Shown in pieces: positions 1 through 6,661 of a stretch of 10,662 bases of DNA. Both the position numbers and the translations under genes were made by a program. The stretch comes from Azospirillum sp. 47_25 (GTDB lineage Bacteria > Pseudomonadota > Alphaproteobacteria > RF32 > CAG-239), in NCBI GenBank assembly GCA_001917125.1, contig MNTU01000005.1, positions 1 to 10,662 on the forward strand, read 5' to 3'. Numbering within the stretch: the first letter of the stretch is position 1; every line of letters starts with the position of its first letter. The notes below the pieces were generated by a model. That model was not told the origin of the DNA. It worked only from the letters and a program-made list of their open reading frames with translations, and did no database searches.

Positions 1-1
1 G

Positions 2-670
2 GAGCTTGGCTACAGCCTGACCTGTGAGGCTGGGAAAGTCGGCGACACCAATCAGAGCTGCCCTTATAACGAGAGCTATAAGAAATGCGTGTGCAATCCC
101 TGCGGGGGATATGGCTATACGGCCTCGGAAGCGAATGCGCAGGGATATACGCCGGGCGAGGTGTGCAATTCGTGCGGAACGATGAAATACAAACGCAGCG
201 CCAATGCCTGCGACGGCTTCAAGGAATGTACCGACGGGGGAGCCGCCGGCGCCGAGGTATGCTATTCCGGAAGTCTCAAGAAATTCTCCGAATGCAAAGA
301 AGTCTGCGATCCCTGCCCCTATACCGACAACGGAGGGAATCCTCCCTTCGATAACTATCAGTACATATACACAGGAACAACAAATTGCGGCGAAAGCTGC
401 TATGGTTGGTGCATCACAAGCGGAACCGAAAGATACAGTACCGGATGCAGCTGCATCTCCGACGGAAACGGAGGCTATTCTTTGCGTGTCGGACAGTATA
501 CGGAATACTACACCAACGACGTATATGAGAAAACGGAAGATACAAGTTACACTTATTCCTCCTATACCTCTTCGTCTGCATGTGAAAGAGATATAGAGGA
601 ATATTCAGGTTACGGACATATGTGTTCCGGCGGTCCAGTAGGAGGCGGAAGCCACCGAAGCTGCTGGTAA
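2..670 (+). CDS. Cys/Tyr-rich repeat-type protein, 3' part only (likely secreted or surface)
   Basis: The reading frame is open from base 2 to a TAA at 668-670, so the window shows the last 222 residues and the true start lies to the left. I count 21 cysteines in 222 residues, many as CxxC or CxC groups (CVCNPC, CNSC, CDPC, CSC), mixed with Gly and Tyr. Residues about 1-105 form a compact Cys-rich module that starts and ends with a CPY motif. It is followed by a Tyr/Ser/Thr-rich stretch and the C-terminal end SHRSCW. I see no transmembrane segment or LPXTG-like anchor in this part. The composition suggests an extracellular disulfide-bonded protein built from repeated Cys modules, or possibly a metal-binding one. 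Similar Cys-rich proteins occur, from memory, in uncultured gut alphaproteobacteria. No specific function can be assigned. A terminator begins at the base after the stop codon. Confidence 0.75.
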   Translation, partial: ELGYSLTCEAGKVGDTNQSCPYNESYKKCVCNPCGGYGYTASEANAQGYTPGEVCNSCGTMKYKRSANACDGFKECTDGGAAGAEVCYSGSLKKFSECKEVCDPCPYTDNGGNPPFDNYQYIYTGTTNCGESCYGWCITSGTERYSTGCSCISDGNGGYSLRVGQYTEYYTNDVYEKTEDTSYTYSSYTSSSACERDIEEYSGYGHMCSGGPVGGGSHRSCW

Positions 671-700
671 AAAAAGTCCTCCGTTACCGGAGGACTTTTT
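671..700. terminator. Bidirectional intrinsic terminator between convergent genes
   Basis: The perfect inverted repeat AAAAAGTCCTCCG (671-683) pairs with CGGAGGACTTTTT (688-700) around the loop TTAC. The G/C-rich core is eight base pairs, flanked by A and T runs, so a U-run follows the stem whichever strand is read. It lies immediately after the stop of the Cys-rich gene and 37 bases past the stop of the minus-strand gene, so it can end both convergent transcripts. Confidence 0.9.
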
Positions 701-737
701 AACGATTATTGCGAGAAGTTTTATTTCTAATCAAAAG

Positions 738-1070
738 TTAGCGTGTCAAACCCTTAGAAATAATCTGTGCACCCGTTTCGGCAGCATTTACGGCCGCCCG
801 GGCTTTCTCGGCAGAAACCTGACGATAAGAACCGTCAGCCTGCAATTCCAAACCATTGTTTGCCAAAATTTTATTTGACAACATATTTTTATGAGCATCG
901 GCTTCATGGGATACGGACGATCCCAAACCGTTATATCCTCGCGAAATCAAAATCTGTGCGGCCAGAGAAAGAGCCGCATCCGAAGATCTTTCCTTTCCCC
1001 GTGCTATGCTTTTAACGCCGCCTTTCCAAGAAAACTCTTTTCCCTGCGGCAAATTAGCCATGTTAACCAT
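738..1070 (-). CDS. Small protein of unknown function, 110 aa
   Basis: I do not recognise this family. The product is 110 residues, soluble-looking, with no signal peptide, membrane segment or cysteine. It has an N-terminal Lys/Gly-rich part (QGKEFSWKGGVKSIARGKER), then Ala-rich probable helices (DAALSLAAQIL and AEKARAAVNAAETGAQII) separated by a polar Asn/His/Ser stretch. The ATG at 1068-1070 is preceded by AGGAG with a 7-base spacer, which favours it over the in-frame ATG nine bases inside (1059-1061), whose spacing would be too long. The clean ribosome-binding site, a strong upstream promoter and a terminator after the stop make a real monocistronic gene very likely despite its small size. 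It points away from murJ and converges on the Cys-rich gene. Candidate roles (small DNA- or protein-binding factor, stress protein) are open; nothing in the sequence decides between them. Confidence 0.8.
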   Translation of the reverse strand: MVNMANLPQGKEFSWKGGVKSIARGKERSSDAALSLAAQILISRGYNGLGSSVSHEADAHKNMLSNKILANNGLELQADGSYRQVSAEKARAAVNAAETGAQIISKGLTR

Positions 1071-1279
1071 AAAACTTCTCCTAAGATTTTTATTATTCTT
1101 GCTTATCTCTTTTGTCTATTATCGCAATATAATTGTCTTTTGTCAATATTTAAACTGGCTTTTTCTCAAAATATAAGGCGATAAAACGATTTTTCTGTTC
1201 GTAATTTTAATCTTTATACAATATACTGCATACAAATCAATAAAATATCCTTAACAAATAACAGTTTAATGGGAAAAAA
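1071..1279. other. Divergent AT-rich intergenic region (110-aa gene / murJ)
   Basis: These 209 bases carry the minus-strand promoter described separately and must also hold the murJ promoter if murJ starts its own transcript. For the plus strand I can only point to weak -10-like words, TATACA (1215-1220) and TATACT (1222-1227), without a convincing -35 at the right distance. The murJ start has a modest ribosome-binding site, GGGA at 1271-1274, five bases before the ATG. I see no hairpin, riboswitch-like fold or extra open reading frame here. Confidence 0.5.
1118..1146 (-). promoter_or_regulatory. Strong sigma70-type promoter for the 110-aa gene
   Basis: Read on the minus strand, TTGACA (1141-1146, full consensus) is followed by exactly 17 bases and then GATAAT (1118-1123, five of six). 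The spacer ends in TGC, which gives the TGn extended -10 element. Transcription would start near 1111, leaving a leader of about 40 bases that contains the AGGAG ribosome-binding site. No other promoter in the window comes as close to consensus. Confidence 0.75.
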
Positions 1280-2875
1280 ATGTCTTTATTTAAGTCAATT
1301 GCCACTTTCGGAGGGTTCACGCTCGTCAGCCGCATTACCGGATTTGCCCGGGATATGATTCTTGCCAATTTCCTCGGTGCCGGTGCCGTATCCGACGCCT
1401 TTTTCGTTGCTTTCAAACTGCCAAATCTGTTTCGCAGCCTGTTTGCCGAAGGCGCTTTCACCACCGCTTTTGTCCCCATGTTGTCCCACAAACTGGTAAC
1501 CGACGGACGCGAAGAATCCATTCGTTTTGCCTCCCAGGCCATTTCCGTCCTCACTTTCTTTCTTACCCTTTTTGTTATTCTGATGGAATTCTGCATGCCC
1601 TGGGTGGTTGAACTGATGGCCCCGGGCTTTGCTTCCGATCCGCAAAAAATGGCTTTGTCGGTCGAACTCTCCCGCATCACTTTTCCGTTTTTGCTGTTTA
1701 TTTCGATTGTTTCTTTTCAGTCCGGCATTTTAAACTCTTTCGGCAAATTTGCCGGGCCGGCCGCAGCACCGGTTATCCTCAATCTGACAATGATTGTTGC
1801 CGTTTTTGCTTTTGTTCCCTTTGGCGAAACCCCTGCCCACGGCATTTCCTGGGGCGTAACCATTGCCGGTCTGCTTGAAATTCTCTGGCTGCACTTTTTT
1901 CTCCGGCGGATTGACGTCAGCGTCAAACCGCAGTTCAACATCCGCCGCCTGCTGCATAATGCTGAAATCAAAACCCTGTTCAAACGTATTGCTCCCGGCG
2001 TTCTCGGAGCCGGCGTCTATCAGATTAACATGGTGGTTGACACCATTGTTGTTTCGCTGGTCGGAACCGGAGCCATCTCCTGGCTCTACTATGCCAACCG
2101 CATTCAGCAGCTGCCGCTCGGCGTGGTTGGCGCGGCTATCAGCGTTGCCTTGCTGCCGATACTCTCCCACCACCTCAAAGCCGGAGAAATCGAAGCAGCC
2201 CGTCACAGCCAAAACAAAGCGGTTGAATACGGCGCCCTGCTTTCCATTCCAGCAACGGTTGCCCTGATTGTTCTGGCTTATCCGATTATAGATATTCTTT
2301 TCCGCCACGGACGTTTCACCGCCGAAGATTCGGTTATGACCGCCCGGGCAGTTATCGCCTACTCCGTCGGTCTGCCCTCTTACGTTATGGTTAAAGCCCT
2401 TGCGCCGAACTTTTTTGCCCGCGGCGATACCAAAACCCCGGTCAAATACAGCATTGTTGTCATGATTGCCAACCTGTCGCTCAGCATAGCTTTGATGATT
2501 CCTTTCGGCCACGTCGGCGTGGCTTCGGCAACTTCCGTCGCCTCTTTCGTCTCGCTCTACCAATATCTTCGCGGCCTGAAAAAACGCGGTTATTGGAGCT
2601 ATTCCGCCGAGCTGAACCGCAAAATTCTCAAAATCACGCTCTGCTCGCTGGTAATGGGCGGAGTTATTTATTTGGGAGAGCTCGGCATAACCTGGAAGTT
2701 TGACAATTGGCTGCTGCTGTCTTACGGCATAAAAATTCCGCTTTTCGCCGGATTATGCATTTTGGGTGTTGCAACTTTCTGCGTAATGGCTAAACTAACC
2801 GGTGTGCTTTGTTTAACCGACATTCTTAAAATGCTTTCGTCACGGGGAAAGAAAAATGCTCAAAAACAAGCTTAA
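1280..2875 (+). CDS. murJ: MurJ, lipid II flippase
   Basis: MurJ moves undecaprenyl-linked lipid II, the peptidoglycan building block, from the inner to the outer face of the cytoplasmic membrane. The protein is 531 residues (E. coli MurJ is about 511), hydrophobic throughout, with the many membrane helices expected of the MviN/MOP fold. The N-terminal signature SRITGFARD places Arg18 and Arg24 at the positions of the essential E. coli arginines. KLPNLFRSLFAEGAF supplies Arg52, and the YYANRIQQLP motif supplies Arg274, equivalent by context to E. coli Arg270. These residues line the substrate cavity. The ATG at 1280 gives the usual MurJ N-terminus. It is the first gene of a tight run: its last 20 bases overlap the DUF2333 gene in another frame. 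It looks intact, and the assignment is secure from the motifs alone. Confidence 0.97.
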   Translation: MSLFKSIATFGGFTLVSRITGFARDMILANFLGAGAVSDAFFVAFKLPNLFRSLFAEGAFTTAFVPMLSHKLVTDGREESIRFASQAISVLTFFLTLFVILMEFCMPWVVELMAPGFASDPQKMALSVELSRITFPFLLFISIVSFQSGILNSFGKFAGPAAAPVILNLTMIVAVFAFVPFGETPAHGISWGVTIAGLLEILWLHFFLRRIDVSVKPQFNIRRLLHNAEIKTLFKRIAPGVLGAGVYQINMVVDTIVVSLVGTGAISWLYYANRIQQLPLGVVGAAISVALLPILSHHLKAGEIEAARHSQNKAVEYGALLSIPATVALIVLAYPIIDILFRHGRFTAEDSVMTARAVIAYSVGLPSYVMVKALAPNFFARGDTKTPVKYSIVVMIANLSLSIALMIPFGHVGVASATSVASFVSLYQYLRGLKKRGYWSYSAELNRKILKITLCSLVMGGVIYLGELGITWKFDNWLLLSYGIKIPLFAGLCILGVATFCVMAKLTGVLCLTDILKMLSSRGKKNAQKQA

Positions 2876-3896
2876 AAACTGGCTTTTGCAACAATACGGC
2901 AAACTGCGGCAAATCCGCCTGCCGAAATTTTCTTTTGATGCCATGGTTGACCGGGGAATGAACTTTCTTGCGACCTGGTGGAACACACTGGTTCTTCTGC
3001 TTGCCGCGCTGGTTTTTCTTTATTATCCTATCGGCGGACTGCTCATCAGCAACATTGACCGCACCACCGATTATGAAATTGATGAAAAACACCCTGAACA
3101 ATCCAGCAGCGTGGAAATGATTTCTTTTCTGGTCAACCGTGAAGTAAACGAAAAAATCTGGACGCCGAACCTGCCGTTTTTCTACCCCTCTTATTTCCTT
3201 GACAATATGCCTAATTTTCAGCTCGGCATTTTTGACGCCCTAAATAAATTTACTTCTTCTTTTGCCAAAAGAATTGATAAAAAGATTACCGTGGAAGATG
3301 AACCTTCCGACCTGCAGGCCGCGGCGGAATTGCTGCGTTACCCCGGAACCGTCTGGATGTTTTCCGCCGAAAACAAACTGTTGCTGGCACCGTCGGCCAA
3401 CAACCAGTACCGCAAGGCTCGCCGCCACCTGATTAATTACAACAAAAGCCTCAGTGCCGGCCGCGAAGTCTTTTACAAAAGCCCGGCAGACCTCGCTTAC
3501 CTGCTCCGCAAATCCAAAATAAACCTTGGCAAAAGCAGCGCCGCTCTTGAAACCCGAATCCGGGAGGAAAGTTCTTCCTGGTGGGACACCAAAGCCGATA
3601 ACATTTTCTATTATCAGCAGGGCAAAGCCTATGCTTATTACCTGCTTTTCAAAGCGCTCGGCAATGATTATAAAAACATCATCGTTTCCGCCGGACAATA
3701 TCAAAACTGGATAAGCCTGATCAAAGCTCTGGAAGACGCCTCGTCCGTCCAACCGGCCATTGTCCGCAACGGCGAGCTGAACAGCCTGACCGCACCCAAC
3801 CACCTGAGTTATTTAAACATGTACATCGTGAAAGCCCGCAATCTGCTTGCCCTGATTGCCGAAGCTTTAAACGAACAAGCCCCTGCAAGGAAATAA
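2856..3896 (+). CDS. DUF2333 family membrane-anchored protein
   Basis: The 346-residue product matches the DUF2333 family as I know it (mainly Alpha- and Gammaproteobacteria, function unknown). One membrane segment lies at about residues 43-66 (NTLVLLLAALVFLYYPIGG) after a basic N-terminus, so the rest probably sits in the periplasm. Recognisable family blocks are WTPNLPFFYPSYFLDNMPNF, a YPGTVW strand, an LINYNKSL...GREVF block, the FYYQQGKAYAYYLLFKALG block, and near the end NG...LTAPNHLSYLNMYIVKAR. The start lies inside the end of murJ (20-base overlap) with GGGGAAAG just upstream. The stop is one base before the Nfu gene, so all are likely translated as one unit. Sitting between a lipid II flippase and an exported glucosaminidase suggests a cell-envelope role, but that is inference from position only. 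Confidence 0.9.
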   Translation: MLKNKLKNWLLQQYGKLRQIRLPKFSFDAMVDRGMNFLATWWNTLVLLLAALVFLYYPIGGLLISNIDRTTDYEIDEKHPEQSSSVEMISFLVNREVNEKIWTPNLPFFYPSYFLDNMPNFQLGIFDALNKFTSSFAKRIDKKITVEDEPSDLQAAAELLRYPGTVWMFSAENKLLLAPSANNQYRKARRHLINYNKSLSAGREVFYKSPADLAYLLRKSKINLGKSSAALETRIREESSSWWDTKADNIFYYQQGKAYAYYLLFKALGNDYKNIIVSAGQYQNWISLIKALEDASSVQPAIVRNGELNSLTAPNHLSYLNMYIVKARNLLALIAEALNEQAPARK

Positions 3897-3897
3897 A

Positions 3898-4449
3898 ATG
3901 CTGATTGAAACACAAGAAACCCCTGACCGCAATGTCTTAAACTTTTTTCCGCCGGTTCGGATTCTGAAAAGCGGAACCGCCGAATTCGTTGATGCCAAAT
4001 CCCTGCGCAAGTCACCGCTGGCCGAGCAGATTTTTGACCTCGGCGGCATAAAATCATTGTTTATGACGGCAGAAATGATCTCCGTCACCAAAGAAGACGA
4101 AGCCGACTGGGAAGAACTCAAACCGCAGATTCTCGCCGAAATTATGGACTACGCCGCTCTTGGCGACGAAGCCGTCATCGAAACGCCGGAAACGGCTGCC
4201 GACGAAACAGACGTCGTCAACCGCATCATCGGGCTGATTAATGCGCGCATCCGCCCGGCTGTCAAACAGGACGGAGGCGACATCGTTTTCAAAAACTTCG
4301 CAGACGGAATTGTCTATGTCGAAATGCGCGGCAACTGCGCCGGCTGTCCTTACGCCATGATTACCCTTAAAGAAGGGGTCGAAAGGGTTCTCAAATCCTA
4401 TATCCCTGAAGTCAAAGAAGTCAGAAATTTTGAAAACAGCGAAGCATGA
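3898..4449 (+). CDS. Nfu-type Fe-S cluster carrier (Nfu_N + NifU C-terminal domain)
   Basis: Proteins of this type bind a [4Fe-4S] cluster between two monomers and pass it to target enzymes in the cytoplasm. The 183 residues show the two expected parts. The N-terminal Nfu_N-like domain covers about 1-88 (FFPPVRIL, a SPLAEQIFDLGGIKSLFM block, then the IMDY region). The NifU C-terminal domain covers about 108-178, with RPAVKQDGGDIVF and the cluster-binding CAGC at Cys147 and Cys150, followed by ITLKEGVERVLK. Both ligand cysteines are present, so it should be functional. The ATG is one base after the upstream stop, with AAGG seven bases before it. Its end overlaps the next gene by ATGA. From memory, a NifU-like gene near murJ is common in Alphaproteobacteria, often with trpS and a UspA-type gene between them, which are absent here. 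Confidence 0.95.
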   Translation: MLIETQETPDRNVLNFFPPVRILKSGTAEFVDAKSLRKSPLAEQIFDLGGIKSLFMTAEMISVTKEDEADWEELKPQILAEIMDYAALGDEAVIETPETAADETDVVNRIIGLINARIRPAVKQDGGDIVFKNFADGIVYVEMRGNCAGCPYAMITLKEGVERVLKSYIPEVKEVRNFENSEA

Positions 4450-5387
4450 AAACATTAACCGCCGTCACAGCCCTGATTCTGAGCGTCCTTTTTATCTGCG
4501 GCGCCAAAGCGCCGGAGACTCCCGTTTATGAATACAAGGTTGACGGCATTTATATCCATGACATCACGGTTGCCGAACTGGAAGACTTTTACCAGATATA
4601 CGGCTATAAAGACTACATTTATATGCGGGACTGGATTTATCCGCCGATTTTTCTCACCCGTCTCCCCCGCGACTTCCGCTCAATTAAAGACCCGCAAAAA
4701 CGCAACAAGCTCTTCTTGCAAATCGTCGGCCCTCTGGCTCTGAAACTTGGCGAAGAACTCAGTGAAGAGCGGCTGCATATCCGCCTGCTGGAAGACCGCT
4801 TCCAAAAACAGCACGACCTCACTGCAGAAGAAGAAAAATTTCTTGAACAGCAGGCGGAAAAATATGACATTTTCACCCGCCTCACGGGAGAACGGCGTTA
4901 TGCTTACATTTTCAAAGAACTGCTGCTCCGCGTCAACAAACTGCCGCCTTCTCTGCTGATGGGCGCCGCTGCCATTGAAAGCAACTGGGGCACCAACCGC
5001 CCGGCCAACGAAGGCAATTCGCTTTACCGCGAACTATTGTGGTACTCAAATGAACCCGGACTGATTCCCGAAGACGAAACCGAAGACAACAGCTACAAAT
5101 ACAAAATTTTCCCTTCGTTGCTGGCCTCCATGCGCTCATACACCCATAAAATCAACTCCGGCGTAAATTATGAACAGCTGCGTTTTCTGCGCGCCGAAAT
5201 TGAAAACCGTGACAAACCCGTCACCGGCAAAGCGCTTGCCAATGCCATGATTTTCGACACCAATCTCCGGAATTTCGCCGGTTTGCTTGAATATACCATG
5301 ACTTTTTACGAACTGACGAATTTTGATGAGGCAACGCTGGGGGACATTGACTGGCTGGACGCAAAAATTCCGGATGCGGAAAAATAA
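4446..5387 (+). CDS. Exported Bax-like glucosaminidase
   Basis: This 313-residue protein probably cleaves N-acetylglucosaminyl bonds in peptidoglycan in the periplasm. Residues 1-22 are a Sec signal peptide with a hydrophobic core and an AKA-type cleavage site (GAKA then PET). The Cys just before it lacks a proper lipobox, so a lipoprotein is unlikely. The C-terminal half (about 140-300) is a Bax/FlgJ-type glucosaminidase domain. LPPSLLMGAAAIESNWGTN puts the probable catalytic Glu at residue 178, followed by ANEGNSLYRELLW, a FPSLLASMRSYTHKIN block and the LRNFAGLLEYTM end. The middle part (about 55-140) is charged and helical. The start codon overlaps the Nfu stop as ATGA, so translation is coupled. 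With MurJ at the front of the same operon, a role in wall turnover is reasonable. Substrate and exact bond are inferred from the family. Confidence 0.88.
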   Translation: MKTLTAVTALILSVLFICGAKAPETPVYEYKVDGIYIHDITVAELEDFYQIYGYKDYIYMRDWIYPPIFLTRLPRDFRSIKDPQKRNKLFLQIVGPLALKLGEELSEERLHIRLLEDRFQKQHDLTAEEEKFLEQQAEKYDIFTRLTGERRYAYIFKELLLRVNKLPPSLLMGAAAIESNWGTNRPANEGNSLYRELLWYSNEPGLIPEDETEDNSYKYKIFPSLLASMRSYTHKINSGVNYEQLRFLRAEIENRDKPVTGKALANAMIFDTNLRNFAGLLEYTMTFYELTNFDEATLGDIDWLDAKIPDAEK

Positions 5388-5397
5388 TGGTTACTCG

Positions 5398-5409
5398 ACA
5401 AAATTTTGT
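5398..5409. repeat. 12-bp perfect palindrome in intergenic region
   Basis: ACAAAATTTTGT is perfectly self-complementary. It is nested in a second inverted pair, GTTAC (5390-5394) and GTAAC (5408-5412). There is no G/C-rich stem or U-run, so it is not an intrinsic terminator. It lies 10 bases after the glucosaminidase stop and about 80 bases before the next gene, a plausible regulator-binding position but one that could occur by chance in AT-rich DNA. Confidence 0.4.
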
Positions 5410-5422
5410 AACAAAAGATTAA

Positions 5423-5453
5423 TTACACTTTTCATTTAATTTATTTTATGATA
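5423..5453 (+). promoter_or_regulatory. Candidate promoter for the DUF2336 gene
   Basis: The AT-rich gap contains TATGAT (5447-5452, five of six to the -10 consensus). The only -35-like word near the right distance is TTACAC (5423-5428, 18-base spacer), a poor match. The 103-base break after a tightly packed operon makes a promoter here plausible. The word TTTTATGATA recurs upstream of the last gene, at the same distance from its start codon. Confidence 0.35.
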
Positions 5454-5490
5454 AGAAATAGATAGTTAATTAAAGCGAGTGCAGAAAAAA

Positions 5491-6597
5491 ATGACAAAAC
5501 TCGGCCTGACAATGCAAGATGTTAACCGCCTGTCTCACGACTTGTCTGTTGAGAACAAAGCAGCTGCGGCCCAAAAAATCTCCGCCTATTATGACGGAAC
5601 CGACATCAGCGAGCGCGGGCGCAAACTGGCGGAAGACATTTTCCGCATTATGGTTGAAGACGTTCAGGTCAAAGTCAGGGAAGTCCTTTCCGAAAGTTTG
5701 AAAAACTGCAAGTCAATTCCCCGCGATATCACCGTCAAACTGATTAACGATCAGGACAGCGTTGCCGTTCCTTTCATCAAATATTACGCCAACCTCACCA
5801 AAGAAGACCTGATCAGCATTATCGAAGCGCAGAGCAGCAACAAACAGAAAGCGGTCGCCCAGCGCAAAAATCTGCCGGAAGACGTCTCGCAGTATATTGT
5901 TGACAAATGCTCGGAAGATGTCGTCGGCGTTCTCATCTCCAATGAAAGCGCCAATATCGTTGAAAAGACCTACGATTCGATTATTGATAAATATTCCGAC
6001 AGCGACAATATCAAAAAACACCTGGTTTATCGTTCCGACCTGCCGGTTTCGGTCATTGAAAAGATTGTCAGTTCTCTTTCCGACGAACTGCAGAAACGTT
6101 TGATTACCACCCATAATCTGCCCAATAACATTGCCACCGACATTGTTGAACAGGTTAAGGAAAAAACCACGCTGCGCATTTCGGAAGAATACAGCTCCGA
6201 TAAACAGATTGAAGAACTGGTTCACCAGCTTTACGCCTCCAACCACCTGACGCCGTCACTGGTTGTGCGTTCAATCTGCATGGGCGATTTGAAATTTTTT
6301 GAATATGCGCTGGTTTACCTTTCCAACACTCCGCTGCTGGAAGTCCGCAAAATATTGTTTAACCTGCAGGTTGACTTTATGATTCGCAATCTGCTCCGCA
6401 AGGCATTTATCCCCAAGAGTATGTTCCCCGCGGTTTTCAGCGCCCTGAACGTCATCCGCGACATTCGCTTCGGCTGCCAGAAGAGCGATCGTGCTTCTTT
6501 CATTCACAAAGTGATTGAACGCATTCTTTCGATAAGCTCCACCAGCGAGGAATTAAGCGAAGATGATGTCAATTACCTCATTTCAAAAATCAGTTAA
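5491..6597 (+). CDS. DUF2336 HEAT-like repeat protein
   Basis: The product is a soluble, all-helical protein of 368 residues (372 if the GTG at 5479 is used). It matches the DUF2336 family, which is typical of Alphaproteobacteria and has no firmly established general function. Near the N-terminus ERGRKLAEDIFRIMVEDVQV and KVREVLSESLKNCKSIPRDI are the family's hallmark HEAT-like helices. Further in, a unit of the form (N/D)LP...IV recurs three times (KNLPEDVSQYIV, SDLPVSVIEKIV, HNLPNNIATDIV), indicating tandem helical repeats that usually bind other proteins. The C-terminal part (about 235-368) is less typical. I prefer the ATG at 5491; neither start has a good Shine-Dalgarno, only GAG at 11 bases before the ATG. 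The GAF/HD-GYP gene follows closely on the same strand, so a shared signalling role is possible but unproven. Confidence 0.88.
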   Translation: MTKLGLTMQDVNRLSHDLSVENKAAAAQKISAYYDGTDISERGRKLAEDIFRIMVEDVQVKVREVLSESLKNCKSIPRDITVKLINDQDSVAVPFIKYYANLTKEDLISIIEAQSSNKQKAVAQRKNLPEDVSQYIVDKCSEDVVGVLISNESANIVEKTYDSIIDKYSDSDNIKKHLVYRSDLPVSVIEKIVSSLSDELQKRLITTHNLPNNIATDIVEQVKEKTTLRISEEYSSDKQIEELVHQLYASNHLTPSLVVRSICMGDLKFFEYALVYLSNTPLLEVRKILFNLQVDFMIRNLLRKAFIPKSMFPAVFSALNVIRDIRFGCQKSDRASFIHKVIERILSISSTSEELSEDDVNYLISKIS

Positions 6598-6620
6598 TTG
6601 ATTATTTTTTAACTAAATGC

Positions 6621-6645
6621 GTATAGACTATACCCTTGTAAAGGG
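6621..6645 (+). promoter_or_regulatory. Paired small palindromes in the HD-GYP leader
   Basis: GTATAG-A-CTATAC (6621-6633) is a perfect palindrome around one base. It shares its last base with a second hairpin, CCCTT-GTA-AAGGG (6633-6645), which ends immediately before the Shine-Dalgarno at 6646. TTGATT (6598-6603) and TATAGA (6622-6627) with an 18-base spacer could form a weak promoter overlapping the first palindrome. If so, that palindrome would act as an operator and the second as a short leader hairpin. Both roles are inference. Confidence 0.4.
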
Positions 6646-6652
6646 AAGGAGG
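6646..6652 (+). promoter_or_regulatory. Perfect Shine-Dalgarno that sets the HD-GYP start
   Basis: AAGGAGG is followed nine bases later by an in-frame GTG (6662-6664). The ATG at 6617 in the same frame has only T/A-rich sequence before it. This is the strongest ribosome-binding site in the window and argues that translation begins at 6662, so the 15 codons upstream are leader, not protein. Confidence 0.75.
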
Positions 6653-6661
6653 CGGCCTTTG

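Noticed and set aside
85..670. ATG at 85 and GTG at 89 as gene starts in the Cys-rich region
   Set aside because: The Cys-rich frame continues open to base 2 with the same composition, so the GTG is internal. The ATG at 85 opens a different, Arg-rich frame that is a shadow of the real one.
1730..2563. Long minus-strand open frame opposite murJ
   Set aside because: It is antisense to a clear MurJ, with low-complexity Asn/Gly/Gln-rich translation typical of a shadow frame and no family resemblance.
4446..4515. Lipoprotein signal on the Bax-like protein
   Set aside because: The Cys is preceded by LFI, not a lipobox with a small residue before Cys; an AKA signal peptidase I site fits better.
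5713..6246. Minus-strand open frame opposite the DUF2336 gene
   Set aside because: The Phe/Asn/Gly-rich translation is what the reverse complement of this gene's codons gives; no recognisable domain.
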